From contig PKUJ01000012.1 of assembly GCA_002869565.1 (NCBI GenBank), forward strand, positions 11,729 to 75,728: 64,000 nucleotides of DNA, written 5' to 3'. Position numbers and translations under genes: made by a program. Source of the stretch: Arcobacter sp. (GTDB lineage Bacteria > Campylobacterota > Campylobacteria > Campylobacterales > Arcobacteraceae). The first letter of the stretch is position 1, and each line of letters begins with the position of its first letter. A model generated the notes under the pieces. The model searched no databases. It worked only from the letters and a program-made list of their open reading frames with translations, and was not told where the DNA came from. This document shows positions 45,737 through 55,042 of this stretch, in pieces.

Positions 45737-47437
45737 ATGAAAATAAAAAATGGAATTACCACTTCGGTTGTAGCAGCTTTATTAGGATTGAGTACTTCTG
45801 CATTTTGTGCGGCTGATATGAGTAAATGGATGGAAGAATTTCAACCATCAGTACTTACAAAAGCTGAAATGAAAACTGAAATGGATTGGTTTGAAAAAGC
45901 TGCAGTACCTTATAAAGGAATGACTATTAAAGTTGTATCTGAAGGTATTACAACGCATGTTTACGAAAGTAAAACATTATCAAAAGCATTTTATGACTTA
46001 ACAGGGATTAAAGTAATTCATGACATTATAGGTGAAGGTGATGTTGTTGAAAAGTTACAAACTCAAATGCAAACAGGACAAAATATATATGATGCATATA
46101 TCAATGACTCAGATTTAATAGGAACTCACTGGAGATATAAACAAGCAAGAGATTTAACAGCTTGGATGAAAGGTGAAGGAAAAGCAGTAACAAATCCAGG
46201 ATTAGATTTAGAAGATTTTATGGGTCTATCTTTTACAACTGCACCTGATGGAAAATTATACCAATTGCCAGATCAACAATTTGCTAACCTTTATTGGTTT
46301 AGATACGATTGGTTCACAGACCCAAAAAATATGGCTGATTTTAAAGCTAAATATGGTTATGACTTAGGTGTTCCTGTTAACTGGTCTGCTTATGAAGATA
46401 TTGCAGAATTTTTTACTGGTCGTGAAATTGATGGTAAAAAAGTATATGGACATATGGATTATGGTAAGAAAGATCCTTCTTTAGGTTGGAGATTTACTGA
46501 TGCATGGATGTCTATGGCAGGTATGGGTGACAAAGGTGAGCCTAATGGTCTTCCAGTAGACGAATGGGGGATTAGAGTAAATGACAAATCTCAACCTGTT
46601 GGTTCTTGTGTAGATAGAGGTGGAGCTACTAACTCTCCTGCAGCAGTTTATGCAATCGAAAAATACAATAAATGGTTGAAAAAATATGCACCACCAGCAG
46701 CTGCTGGAATGGTATTCTCTGAAGCTGGGCCTGTTCCTGCACAAGGTGAAGTTGCACAACAAATGTTCTGGTATACAGCATTTACAGCAGATATGGTAAA
46801 ACCAAATATTCCTGTAGTAAATGAAGATGGTTCTCCAAAATGGAGAATGGCACCATCTCCACATGGAGCTTATTGGTCAGAAGGTACAAAAATCGGTTAT
46901 CAAGATGCTGGTTCTTGGACTCTAATGAAATCTACACCTGTTAAAAGAGCACAAGCAGCGTGGTTATATGCACAGTTTGTTACATCAAAAACAGTTGACT
47001 TAAAAAAATCACATGTAGGTTTAACATTTATTAGAAAATCTTCAGTTAATGATAAATCATTTACAGAACGAGCTCCTAAACTTGGTGGTTTAGTAGAATT
47101 CTATAGATCTCCAGCTAGAACACAATGGTCTCCTACTGGAACTAATGTACCTGATTATCCAAAATTAGCTCAATTATGGTGGCAAAATATTGGTGATGCT
47201 TCATCTGGTGCAAAAACAGCACAAGAGGCTTTAGATTCGCTTTGTCTTGCACAAGAAAAAGTTCTTAAAAGAATTGAAAGAGCTGGTGTTCAAGGTGATA
47301 TTGGACCAAAACTTAACAAAAAAAGAGATGCTTCATATTGGTTAAAAAAAGAGGGTTCTCCAAAAGCTAAATTAGCGAATGAAAAACCAGCACCTATGAC
47401 AATTTCTTATGACGAATTAATTAAGTCTTGGAAATAA
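45737..47437 (+). CDS. glpV: Glycerol ABC transporter binding protein, GlpV type
   Basis: Periplasmic solute-binding protein of 566 residues, long for the family but typical of GlpV. The signal peptide is about residues 1-26 (KNGITTSVVAALLGLSTSAFCA). The mature part has the family-1 binding-protein folds (IKVVSEGITTHVYESKTLSKAFYDLTGIKVIHD; LYQLPDQQFANLYWFRYDWF). Bases are GC-richer than its neighbours, and codon use looks more ordered, as expected for a highly expressed protein. Followed by a stem-loop that separates it from glpK. Confidence 0.93.
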   Translation: MKIKNGITTSVVAALLGLSTSAFCAADMSKWMEEFQPSVLTKAEMKTEMDWFEKAAVPYKGMTIKVVSEGITTHVYESKTLSKAFYDLTGIKVIHDIIGEGDVVEKLQTQMQTGQNIYDAYINDSDLIGTHWRYKQARDLTAWMKGEGKAVTNPGLDLEDFMGLSFTTAPDGKLYQLPDQQFANLYWFRYDWFTDPKNMADFKAKYGYDLGVPVNWSAYEDIAEFFTGREIDGKKVYGHMDYGKKDPSLGWRFTDAWMSMAGMGDKGEPNGLPVDEWGIRVNDKSQPVGSCVDRGGATNSPAAVYAIEKYNKWLKKYAPPAAAGMVFSEAGPVPAQGEVAQQMFWYTAFTADMVKPNIPVVNEDGSPKWRMAPSPHGAYWSEGTKIGYQDAGSWTLMKSTPVKRAQAAWLYAQFVTSKTVDLKKSHVGLTFIRKSSVNDKSFTERAPKLGGLVEFYRSPARTQWSPTGTNVPDYPKLAQLWWQNIGDASSGAKTAQEALDSLCLAQEKVLKRIERAGVQGDIGPKLNKKRDASYWLKKEGSPKAKLANEKPAPMTISYDELIKSWK

Positions 47438-47449
47438 TATTATAAACCC

Positions 47450-47484
47450 TAACAAAAGTTGAGTTCATATCTCAACTTTTGTTA
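47450..47484 (+). terminator. Stem-loop between glpV and glpK
   Basis: TAACAAAAGTTGAG (47450-47463), loop TTCATAT, CTCAACTTTTGTTA (47471-47484): a perfect 14-bp stem without a following T run. It probably protects the 3' end of the transporter mRNA or attenuates readthrough into glpK, 45 bases further on. Confidence 0.65.
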
Positions 47485-47529
47485 TACTACAACTATAAAT
47501 ACTAAACAAATTATCTTAAGTAGGAAGAT

Positions 47530-49038
47530 ATGAAATATATATTATCAATCGATCAAGGTACAACTTCAAGCCGAGCAATTTTATTTAACAAAGAGATGAA
47601 AATAGAGGCAATCTCACAAGAAGAATTTCCTCAATACTTTCCAAATTCTGGTTGGGTAGAACACAATGCCGATGACCTTTTTAGAACTGTATTAAACAGC
47701 TGTAAAAATGTTATAAAAAAAGCAAATGCAAAAGTAGAAGATATTGTATCTATTGGAATAACTAATCAAAGAGAAACAACTGTTGTCTGGGATAAACATA
47801 CAGGAGAAGCAATTTATAATGCAATAGTCTGGCAAGATAGAAGAACTTCTCAAGAGTGTAATGAATTTAAAAAAGCAGGACACGAAGAGATGATTAGGCA
47901 AAAAACTGGACTTTTATTTGATCCATATTTTTCAGGAATGAAACTAAGATGGATTCTTGAAAATGTTAAAGGAGCTAAAGAAAAAGCTCTAAATGGTGAC
48001 CTGTTATTTGGAACTGTTGACTCTTTTTTAATTTGGAAATTAAGCAATAAAGAAAAACATGTAACAGATGCTACAAATGCTGCTAGAACAATGATTTATA
48101 ATATAAAAACAAATGAATGGGACAAAGAGATTTGCGACCTTTTAGATATTCCAATGAATATGTTACCAGAAGTTAAAAATTCTGCCGATGATTTTGCATA
48201 TGTAAATAAAGAATACTTAGGAAAAGAGATTCCTATAAATGGAGTTGCAGGTGACCAACAATCTGCTCTAGTAGGACAAGCTTGTTTTGAACCAGGTATG
48301 GGAAAATCTACCTATGGTACAGGATGTTTTGCAATACTTAATACGGGCTCAAGTATGGTTTTATCAAATAATAGATTATTGACTACTATTGCATATAAAT
48401 TAGATGGAAAAACTACATATGCCTTAGAAGGTTCAATATTTATTGCAGGTGCAGTTGTGCAATGGCTAAGAGATGGTTTAAAAATCATTAAAGAAGCTAA
48501 AGATGCACAAGAACTAGCTTTAAATGCTGATCCAGCACAACAACTATATTTAGTGCCAGCATTTACAGGACTTGCTGCTCCATATTGGGATACTGAGTGT
48601 AGAGGCGCTATTTATGGACTTACAAGAAATTCAGGACCAGAAGATTTTGCAAAAGCAGCACTTGAAAGTGTAGCTTACCAAACAAAAGATTTATTAGAAG
48701 CTATGTATGATGATTGGAATAATTCAGAAATTTCAGTTGATTCATCTAAAAATTCTGTTTTAAGAATAGACGGAGGAATGAGCTCATCAGATTATACAGT
48801 TCAATTTTTATCAGATATGTTAGGAACAGCAGTAGATAGACCCGAAATACTTGAAACCACAGCCCTAGGAGTTGCATGGTTAGCAGGAATGAAAGCAGAT
48901 TTCTATCCTACAAAAGAAGGGTTTGCAAAAAACTGGAAACTAGAAAGAAAATTTGAACCAAAATTAGATGAAGAGAAAAGAAAAGAACTTTACGCAGGTT
49001 GGAAAGATGCTGTTAGACGAACGCTTAGTACAAACTAA
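47530..49038 (+). CDS. glpK: Glycerol kinase
   Basis: Phosphorylates glycerol to sn-glycerol 3-phosphate. FGGY-family features are [15 protein letters not shown], the substrate WVEHNADDL and [11 protein letters not shown], the ATP segment [30 protein letters not shown], and the second signature [21 protein letters not shown]. 502 residues, full length. Together with the divergent glpD it completes the route from imported glycerol to dihydroxyacetone phosphate. Confidence 0.98.
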   Translation: MKYILSIDQGTTSSRAILFNKEMKIEAISQEEFPQYFPNSGWVEHNADDLFRTVLNSCKNVIKKANAKVEDIVSIGITNQRETTVVWDKHTGEAIYNAIVWQDRRTSQECNEFKKAGHEEMIRQKTGLLFDPYFSGMKLRWILENVKGAKEKALNGDLLFGTVDSFLIWKLSNKEKHVTDATNAARTMIYNIKTNEWDKEICDLLDIPMNMLPEVKNSADDFAYVNKEYLGKEIPINGVAGDQQSALVGQACFEPGMGKSTYGTGCFAILNTGSSMVLSNNRLLTTIAYKLDGKTTYALEGSIFIAGAVVQWLRDGLKIIKEAKDAQELALNADPAQQLYLVPAFTGLAAPYWDTECRGAIYGLTRNSGPEDFAKAALESVAYQTKDLLEAMYDDWNNSEISVDSSKNSVLRIDGGMSSSDYTVQFLSDMLGTAVDRPEILETTALGVAWLAGMKADFYPTKEGFAKNWKLERKFEPKLDEEKRKELYAGWKDAVRRTLSTN

Positions 49039-49133
49039 TCTTATAAAAATATATACTTAATAATTTGAGTAAAACTAGTATTGAAGTTAGTATATTCAAG
49101 AATTCCATTCCAAAAAAGTAAAGAAGAGGCAAA

Positions 49134-50078
49134 ATGAAAAAGATAATTCCATTTGTAAGTGATTGTGATGAAGAGTCAACACTTTTATGGTTAAGATATT
49201 TACAAGATGAGATGAGTGAATATGATATAGTGTTATTTAAAAATTTATCTAAAAGTCAAAAAGAAAATGCAGATACTGCAATAGTTGCAAATCCCAAGCC
49301 ATCTGATATTTTTCAGCTAAAAAATCTAAAGTGGGTTCAAAGTCTTTGGGCTGGAGTAGAGAAACTTCTTTTAGATATTCCATATGCAAGTTTTAAAATA
49401 GTTCGTATGATAGATCCTATTTTAGCCCATACTATGGCTGATTCTGTTTTAGCATGGACTTTATATCTACATAAAAATATGCCCTTATATAAAAAACAAC
49501 AAAATCAAAAAATATGGAAACAACACCAAGAACTGCTTCCAGAAGAAAAAAATATATTAGTTTTAGGATTAGGAAAACTTGGCTTAGAAAGTGTAAATAA
49601 ACTCAGAGAAAATGGTTTTTGCGTATTAGGATGGTCAAGAAGTAAAAAAGAGATTAACGGAGTAATTACTTATCATGGAGAGGAAGGATTACACCAAGCT
49701 CTTAAAAATGCAGATATTGTAGTTTGTTTGTTACCACTAACAAATCAAACAATAAATTTATTAGATAAAGAAAAACTAAATTTATTACAGCCAAATACCT
49801 CTATTATAAACTTTGCACGAGGGGCAATCATTGACTATGATTATTTACTTGAAAAACTAGAAAAATCAGAACTCTCACATGCAGTCTTAGATGTATTTGA
49901 AAAAGAACCTCTTGATGAAAATAGCCCTTTATGGAATAATGAAAATATTACTATACTACCACATATCTCAGCTCCTACAAACATGAAAAGTGCTTCAAAA
50001 ATAGCTTCAAAAAATATTTCTGACTATTATGATAAAGGAACTCTTCCAGATTTTGTAGATATTAAAAAAGGGTACTAA
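49134..50078 (+). CDS. D-isomer 2-hydroxyacid dehydrogenase, GhrA-like
   Basis: NAD(P)-dependent reductase of 314 residues. The dinucleotide motif is NILVLGLGKLGLESVNKL, followed by GWSRSKKE, whose SR pair suggests NADP. Catalytic Arg (INFARGAIID), Glu (DVFEKEPLDE) and His (ILPHISAPT) are all present. Length and motifs fit glyoxylate/hydroxypyruvate reductase A. It follows glpK by 95 bases in the same direction and could dispose of hydroxypyruvate or glycerate, but membership of the glycerol unit is not proven. Confidence 0.85.
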   Translation: MKKIIPFVSDCDEESTLLWLRYLQDEMSEYDIVLFKNLSKSQKENADTAIVANPKPSDIFQLKNLKWVQSLWAGVEKLLLDIPYASFKIVRMIDPILAHTMADSVLAWTLYLHKNMPLYKKQQNQKIWKQHQELLPEEKNILVLGLGKLGLESVNKLRENGFCVLGWSRSKKEINGVITYHGEEGLHQALKNADIVVCLLPLTNQTINLLDKEKLNLLQPNTSIINFARGAIIDYDYLLEKLEKSELSHAVLDVFEKEPLDENSPLWNNENITILPHISAPTNMKSASKIASKNISDYYDKGTLPDFVDIKKGY

Positions 50079-50105
50079 AAATAAATAAATTGTACCGGAT
50101 TTTTC

Positions 50106-50137
50106 TGATTATTAATTAATATTAATACCAATTATCA
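50106..50137. promoter_or_regulatory. Possible Fur site upstream of the siderophore receptor
   Basis: TGATTATTAATTAATATTAA at 50106-50125 and TTATCA at 50132-50137 form an AT-rich inverted pattern with TGATAAT-like ends. The match to a Fur box is partial and the DNA is AT-rich, so this is weak evidence; it fits the expected iron control of the receptor. The rest of the 200-base gap holds no gene. Confidence 0.25.
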
Positions 50138-50279
50138 ATTTTATTTATAATTAAGTTTCTTTATATTAGCATTCCATTAAAAATTTGTTAGATAAAATAA
50201 AAGAGTAAATAAAATAAATTTAAAAAAATTAAGCCAGCAAAGTTTTTAACAAGTAGCCAGCCATAATTAAAGGAAAATT

Positions 50280-52379
50280 ATGAAAATAAAGATTGCAAAA
50301 TCTCTTGCAATTCTTTTGCTGGTAAATACACTTAATGCAGAAGAATTAGATACAGTAGTAGTAGAAGGAACTCAAGAATCATATTTTGAAAATACTTCAA
50401 CATCAAGTATGAAAAATGAATCAAGTGATAAAACAATACCATACACAGTTTCAGTTACAAAAGGGACTTTGATTGATGACTTACATGCACAAAGAATTGA
50501 AGATACCTATGATTATTCAACAGGACTTACAAAAGTTGGTAAAAATGCAGATGCCATAATGATTCGTGGCTTTCAGACAAATTTACAAAATATACAAGTA
50601 AATGGAATGTCTGGATTAATAAGCAGAATGGGCTCTCCCTCAACTTCAAATGTTGATAGAATTGAAGTTGTAAAAGGTCCCTCCTCTGTATTATATGGTG
50701 CTTCTCAACCAGGTGGAATGGTAAATATTATTACAAAAAGACCACAACCAGTACAAAAAACAACTTTAGAAACATCTCTACAAACATATATGTCAAATGG
50801 GGTTTCAAAATTTGGAAGTGATAATGGTATTACAACTACATTAGATACAACGGGCCCTGTAAATGAGAATTTATTTTACAGATTTATAGCAGTTGGTGAA
50901 AAATTAAATTCATATAGAGATAATGTTGATTTTGAAAACCTTTATATATATCCTAGTCTATTATGGAATATAAGTGATAATACTTCATTATTACTATCTA
51001 TGGAATATGGACATGAAGATGGAAGTGCAGATGATGGATTAATTGTAGCTAATCATAATATATCAACAGCTGCAAATTTAAATACAGTTTATCAAGAATC
51101 AGATAACTATGATAATGACGAAGGAACTGCTTTTGATGTCAATTTAGATCATTTTATTAGTGATAATCTTTTTTTAAATTTTGATTGGAGAAGTGTATTT
51201 CATACTGATGATAGAAAACTATATGAAAATAGAGCAGTTAATCAAGGAACAACAGTTTCAGATACAACACTTACAAGAAGAAATAGACATCAGTACAATG
51301 AAAGAGATTGGCATAGTTTTGATACAAATTTAAATCTTGATACTATTATTGCAGACATGAAACATAATTTGACCCTTGGTTTAGCTGGAAATTACAGAAA
51401 AACTGATTTTGATAGGGTTATTTATGGAAGTACTGTGACACCTAATTTAAGTATATACAATCCTACCCTTGGTGGAACAGCAACAGATAATCAAAGTCAC
51501 AGAAGAAAGACAATAATTAAAAGTGCAGGAATATATTTACAAGATAAAATAAGTCTTACTGATGATTTAACATTAGTTGGTTCTACAAGATTTGATAAAA
51601 CAAGAATTGATTATAAGTGTACAAGAAGACTTGGGAATTGTGCAGATGATACAATAAAAACTTCAAAAGATTTTGTTGGTTCAATTGGAACAATATATAA
51701 TATAAATGATATCTTTTCTCTATATGGAAGTTATGGTCAAAGTTATGATCCAAGTAGTGCAGAAAGAATTGATGATTTAGGAAACCCTTTAGATACGGAA
51801 AAATCTAAACAATATGAAATAGGTACTAAAATTAATGTAAGTAAAGAGTTTAATACTGGATTGTCTTTTTATAAAATAAATAAAGAGAATGTAGCTGAAA
51901 GAACTGATTTAGGGAATTATGCACTTTCCGGGGAAGTTGAGAGTAAAGGTTTTGAAGCTGAACTACAATGGTTACATAGTGCTAATTGGCAGTTCAAATC
52001 AGGATATGCGTATAACAAAGCAAAATATATATCTGGTAAATCGCTTGGTAATACTCAAGCTCTTACTCCTGAAGTTACTGCATATATTTTTACACGATAT
52101 AATATACCTCAAAAAATATATGGTGGAAGGCTTGGATTATCAACTGGAATAACATATAGGGATAAAATTTATACAAGTTCATCTAAATCAACTAGAGTAG
52201 AACTGCCTTCTTATGCAAGAGTTGATGTAGGAGCATATTATTCGGTAAATGACTGGGATTTTTCTTTAAATATTGAAAATATTACAAATAAACAATATTA
52301 TGAATCAGGAACACAGGACTATAGAATTTACTCTGGTGAGCCTAGAAAACTTACAATTAACATTAAAAGAACATTCTAA
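50280..52379 (+). CDS. TonB-dependent siderophore receptor
   Basis: Outer-membrane receptor of 699 residues. Signal peptide about 1-20 (MKIKIAKSLAILLLVNTLNA), a TonB-box-like LDTVVVEGTQE, a plug domain with AIMIRGFQTNLQNIQVNGM and VDRIEVVKGPSSVLYGASQPGGMVNIITKRPQ, then the barrel and a terminal GEPRKLTINIKRTF ending in Phe. It resembles FhuA/FpvA-type receptors; no N-terminal signalling domain is present. A PepSY gene follows after five bases, the usual partner for reductive iron release. Confidence 0.93.
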   Translation: MKIKIAKSLAILLLVNTLNAEELDTVVVEGTQESYFENTSTSSMKNESSDKTIPYTVSVTKGTLIDDLHAQRIEDTYDYSTGLTKVGKNADAIMIRGFQTNLQNIQVNGMSGLISRMGSPSTSNVDRIEVVKGPSSVLYGASQPGGMVNIITKRPQPVQKTTLETSLQTYMSNGVSKFGSDNGITTTLDTTGPVNENLFYRFIAVGEKLNSYRDNVDFENLYIYPSLLWNISDNTSLLLSMEYGHEDGSADDGLIVANHNISTAANLNTVYQESDNYDNDEGTAFDVNLDHFISDNLFLNFDWRSVFHTDDRKLYENRAVNQGTTVSDTTLTRRNRHQYNERDWHSFDTNLNLDTIIADMKHNLTLGLAGNYRKTDFDRVIYGSTVTPNLSIYNPTLGGTATDNQSHRRKTIIKSAGIYLQDKISLTDDLTLVGSTRFDKTRIDYKCTRRLGNCADDTIKTSKDFVGSIGTIYNINDIFSLYGSYGQSYDPSSAERIDDLGNPLDTEKSKQYEIGTKINVSKEFNTGLSFYKINKENVAERTDLGNYALSGEVESKGFEAELQWLHSANWQFKSGYAYNKAKYISGKSLGNTQALTPEVTAYIFTRYNIPQKIYGGRLGLSTGITYRDKIYTSSSKSTRVELPSYARVDVGAYYSVNDWDFSLNIENITNKQYYESGTQDYRIYSGEPRKLTINIKRTF

Positions 52380-52384
52380 ATTAT

Positions 52385-52990
52385 ATGAAAAAGAAACAAT
52401 CATTAAGTAATAAGGCAAGATCTCTTCATAGGGATCTTGGCTATTTTTTTATAGGTATAACTCTTATATATGCAATTAGTGGATTTGTATTATCTGCCCG
52501 TGGGTTAGGTTGGTTTAAATATGATTATAATTTTCAAACAAATATTTCAAAAAATATTTCAAGTGATGATTTTAAAGAAAAATTAATTGAAGAAGCAAAA
52601 GATGGAAAACTAGATTATATTTATAAATTTGGTACAAAAGATGTGGTTAAAAGAAATATAAAAAGATTAGTTTTTAAAAAAGAAGAAAATAAGATTTTAT
52701 ACTTTGATTATAAATATATGCATATTAATTACCATATAAACTCAGGACTTACAAATATAAAATATAACTCTTATCCGGCATTTTTGCAGTTATTTATTAG
52801 TTCACACTTATCAACTAATAACAAAGTATGGTTTTATTTGGCTATGGTTTATAGCATTGTTTTAGCTTTTTTTGCTTTATCTGCCATTGTAATGGTTAAA
52901 GGTAAATATGGATTTAAAAAAAGAGGTTTATTTTTAATGTTAGCAGGAATTATTACGGTTATGGTTTTTTTATTTTTTTCATTTTCTTAA
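52385..52990 (+). CDS. PepSY-domain membrane protein
   Basis: 201-residue inner-membrane protein: helix at about 17-37 (HRDLGYFFIGITLIYAISGFVLSARG), a periplasmic PepSY-like region, then two helices near the C-terminus (VWFYLAMVYSIVLAFFALSAIVMV; LFLMLAGIITVMVFLFF). The HRDLGY and H-rich spacing recall PepSY_TM proteins that accompany siderophore receptors and are thought to reduce or release iron. Cotranscribed with the receptor. Confidence 0.85.
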   Translation: MKKKQSLSNKARSLHRDLGYFFIGITLIYAISGFVLSARGLGWFKYDYNFQTNISKNISSDDFKEKLIEEAKDGKLDYIYKFGTKDVVKRNIKRLVFKKEENKILYFDYKYMHINYHINSGLTNIKYNSYPAFLQLFISSHLSTNNKVWFYLAMVYSIVLAFFALSAIVMVKGKYGFKKRGLFLMLAGIITVMVFLFFSFS

Positions 52991-53029
52991 TCATTTGAAT
53001 AAGAATTAAATATCATATCTGTACTTTCT

Positions 53030-53952
53030 AAATAGGTAAGATCGAGGGATAACGACAACCTAAACACCACTTCTTTTTATAATCTTATTCACTGCTGGTT
53101 GCGATATTCCTATAATATTAGCAATTATATACTGTGAATATCCTTGTTTATATGATTCAATTATTTTTTTATTTCTTTGTTTATTATTTGAAATATTATC
53201 AAATAGTTTTTTTAGTTTTTCTTTATCAATCTTTTTCTCTATATCTGGAGCTTCTACTAAACTTGATGCTTTTTTAAGTTCATTTAAATCTACACTATCT
53301 ATCTCTAAAGTAAAAAATGATTCTATTTCTTTTATATCTTTTTCATATGTTTTTATTATCCATGAATTTTTTAGATATTTTGGTATTTGATTAGTTTTAA
53401 AAAAGTGATAACTTGAACTATAAGGATAATATTCTATCTTATCTACCATTTTTGCTTTTAAAGGATTTTGTTCTATATATCTCATTAGTATATAAAGGTA
53501 TGCTTCATTGGCTACATACCATGATTTAAATCTCCCTTGCCACAAGTGTCCTGTTCTTTTATACTTTTTATTAAAGTATATAGCATATGTAGAGTTTAGG
53601 TATCTCATAAAAAGTGAAAGATTCTCATCTTTAAGTTCTATTAGCAAATGATAATGATTGTTCATTAGGCAATAGTTATGTAAAACTATATTAAACTTTT
53701 CACATCCATTAGACAAAAGATTTATAAAGTATTCAAAATCATCCTTATCATAAAAAACAACTCTTCTTTCTACTCCTCTATTTACTATATGATAATATCC
53801 TGCTATCTCTATTCTTGGTTTTCTTGCCATACTTTTATCCTTTTTTAAAGATAAAGGTATTTTAGCTCAAATATATTTTAATAATTAAAATAATTATATT
53901 TTGCAATATAAATTATTACTACCTTGGTTATCGTTATCTCTTGACCCTATTT
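53030..53952. mobile_element. RAYT element 1 with terminal inverted repeats
   Basis: A Y1 transposase gene bounded by inverted sequences: AAATAGG and GATAACGACAACC on the left (53030-53060), GGTTATCGTTATC and CCTATTT on the right (53926-53952). A degenerate third copy of the left end occurs at 57429, with homologous sequence behind it. This is the organisation of a REP-associated tyrosine transposase with its palindromic repeats. No target duplication is expected or seen. Confidence 0.75.
53060..53830 (-). CDS. REP-associated tyrosine transposase, element 1
   Basis: Y1 HUH transposase-like protein of 256 residues. The HUH pair is in NNHYHLLIEL, the domain opens with the usual GYYHIVNRGVERRVVF, and the catalytic Tyr is probably in YILMRYIEQNPLKAKMV. 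Beyond residue 200 there is an extra C-terminal helix-turn-helix (YSQYIIANIIGISQPAVNKIIKRSGV), uncommon in minimal RAYTs. Such enzymes act on REP hairpins and are thought to spread them. A decayed copy of the C-terminal coding region is at 57429. The stop lies in the left-end repeat. Confidence 0.88.
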   Translation of the reverse strand: MARKPRIEIAGYYHIVNRGVERRVVFYDKDDFEYFINLLSNGCEKFNIVLHNYCLMNNHYHLLIELKDENLSLFMRYLNSTYAIYFNKKYKRTGHLWQGRFKSWYVANEAYLYILMRYIEQNPLKAKMVDKIEYYPYSSSYHFFKTNQIPKYLKNSWIIKTYEKDIKEIESFFTLEIDSVDLNELKKASSLVEAPDIEKKIDKEKLKKLFDNISNNKQRNKKIIESYKQGYSQYIIANIIGISQPAVNKIIKRSGV

Positions 53953-54019
53953 ACTGGATATTTTGCTGATAAATTGCACTTGATAATGTTTTGTCATTTT
54001 ATATTTCTTCTTTCATATC

Positions 54020-54472
54020 TTAGATAACAAACCATTTGATTTTATTTCCTACTTTTTTAGCTTTACACTCAATTCTTCTAACATTTCTTATTTTCTTTTG
54101 AAATGCATAATGGCTATAGTAAAAAACTATTTCTCCATTTTGCTCATAGTTCCTATCCTTCTTTTTTAGATACCACATGTTTACAGTCATAGTGTATCTA
54201 TCCGAATAGTCATCTCTAGCATAAGCAACATAAGTCCAATGTGCACCTAGTACTCTTCTTGCAGCACCTTTATAATCTTTATTCGCAGCATACATATGTG
54301 GAGCCATGGCATTGATATGCTCTTTGCTAAAGTGGCCATTTTTATCTTTGTATGCGGCAGCTTTCACTGCTAATTTGTAGTAAAAATTAAATGCCTCTGT
54401 TGGAGTATCAAAGCCACCTGCGAAAAGAGAAGTACTACAAAGTAGTAGTAAAGTTAAGATTAGTTTTTTCAT
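54020..54472 (-). CDS. Secreted hypothetical protein
   Basis: 150 residues with a signal peptide (MKKLILTLLLLCSTSLFAGG). The mature part starts GFDTPTEAFNFYYKLAVKAAAYKDKNGHF, contains a basic segment YKGAARRVLGAHWTYVAY, and ends in several strands with many Lys/Arg (KKIRNVRRIECKAKKVGNKIKWFVI). Family not recognised. It lies between two transposase elements but shows a complete gene with a ribosome site (AAGGAC) and is transcribed on its own. Confidence 0.7.
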   Translation of the reverse strand: MKKLILTLLLLCSTSLFAGGFDTPTEAFNFYYKLAVKAAAYKDKNGHFSKEHINAMAPHMYAANKDYKGAARRVLGAHWTYVAYARDDYSDRYTMTVNMWYLKKKDRNYEQNGEIVFYYSHYAFQKKIRNVRRIECKAKKVGNKIKWFVI

Positions 54473-54772
54473 TTTAGTCCTTTTGGATTTAGTTTTGTCA
54501 AATTGGAGTTTTTATTGATTTTTTAAATAAAAATATGAAATAATACAACTGATTATATAAATATATGATTAATCATTATAGTAAAGCCAATATTAATGAA
54601 TAATTACCTAGATTGTTGAATATAAGAGTTATTATTTTGTTCAGAATTAACAACAGATGAAAAAGATTGATACTTAGTGTCATTTGAATTGTTAATTTAG
54701 TTAGTTCCCAAGCTCCTGAGACTGGAAACGAGTAAGATTGAATTATTTGAACTTGTTATATTAGTTAAGTAT
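54473..54772. other. Gene-free stretch before the split lipoprotein gene
   Basis: About 300 bases with no supportable frame. Near its end it holds an imperfect palindrome beginning GTTCCCAAGCTCC and ending CTGGAAACGAG (54704-54732), described separately. Confidence 0.6.
54704..54732. repeat. Degenerate GTTCCCA...GGAAAC palindrome
   Basis: The two ends pair imperfectly around CTCCTGAGA. It recalls the GTTCCCA-TGGGAAC repeat palindromes found in many bacterial genomes, but the match is from memory and the second arm is damaged. Confidence 0.3.
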
Positions 54773-54986
54773 TTATTTGGGGCAATTATTTAATCTAGTA
54801 TCACAAACTATAATATTTTTTAAATATTGCATAGTTTTGATAACATCTTTTTTACCTGGATCATATCTAAAAGCTTTTTGTACAGTATAAAAACTATCCT
54901 TACCTTTTATTGCTTTTAGGAAAGTCAACTCTGGCTTATTCGTAAGTTCATTCTTTGAACAAGATAGCATTATTAATGCAGAAAAT
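54773..54986 (-). pseudogene. Small lipoprotein gene split by RAYT element 2
   Basis: The 3' part of a minus-strand frame reads FSALIMLSCSKNELTNKPEL and continues 54 more residues to a stop at 54773. FSALIMLSC looks like the end of a lipoprotein signal with Cys as lipid site, but its start is missing: upstream it runs into the repeats of the transposase element. Beyond the element, at 55889 down to 55882, the bases ATGAAAAA stand directly against the last repeat. Joining ATGAAAAA to ATTTTCTGCA restores a continuous 73-residue lipoprotein frame beginning MKKFSALIMLSC. No good ribosome site is visible before that ATG, which is the weak point. Confidence 0.6.
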
Positions 54987-55042
54987 CTGGGGACAGAATA
55001 CCAATTAATTCAGAAAATCTGGGGACAGAATACCAATTAATT
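54979..55042. repeat. Two tandem REP-like units, left side of element 2
   Basis: A 32-base unit occurs twice without a gap (54979-55010 and 55011-55042). Its core is AATCTGGGGACAGAATACC. The second copy contains the stop codon of the transposase gene. The same core, inverted, lies three times on the other side of the gene. Confidence 0.9.

Noticed and set aside
46481-46864. Minus-strand frame of 127 codons rich in Cys, Trp and His
   Set aside because: Antisense shadow of glpV; composition is that of a reverse-strand translation and there is no ribosome site.
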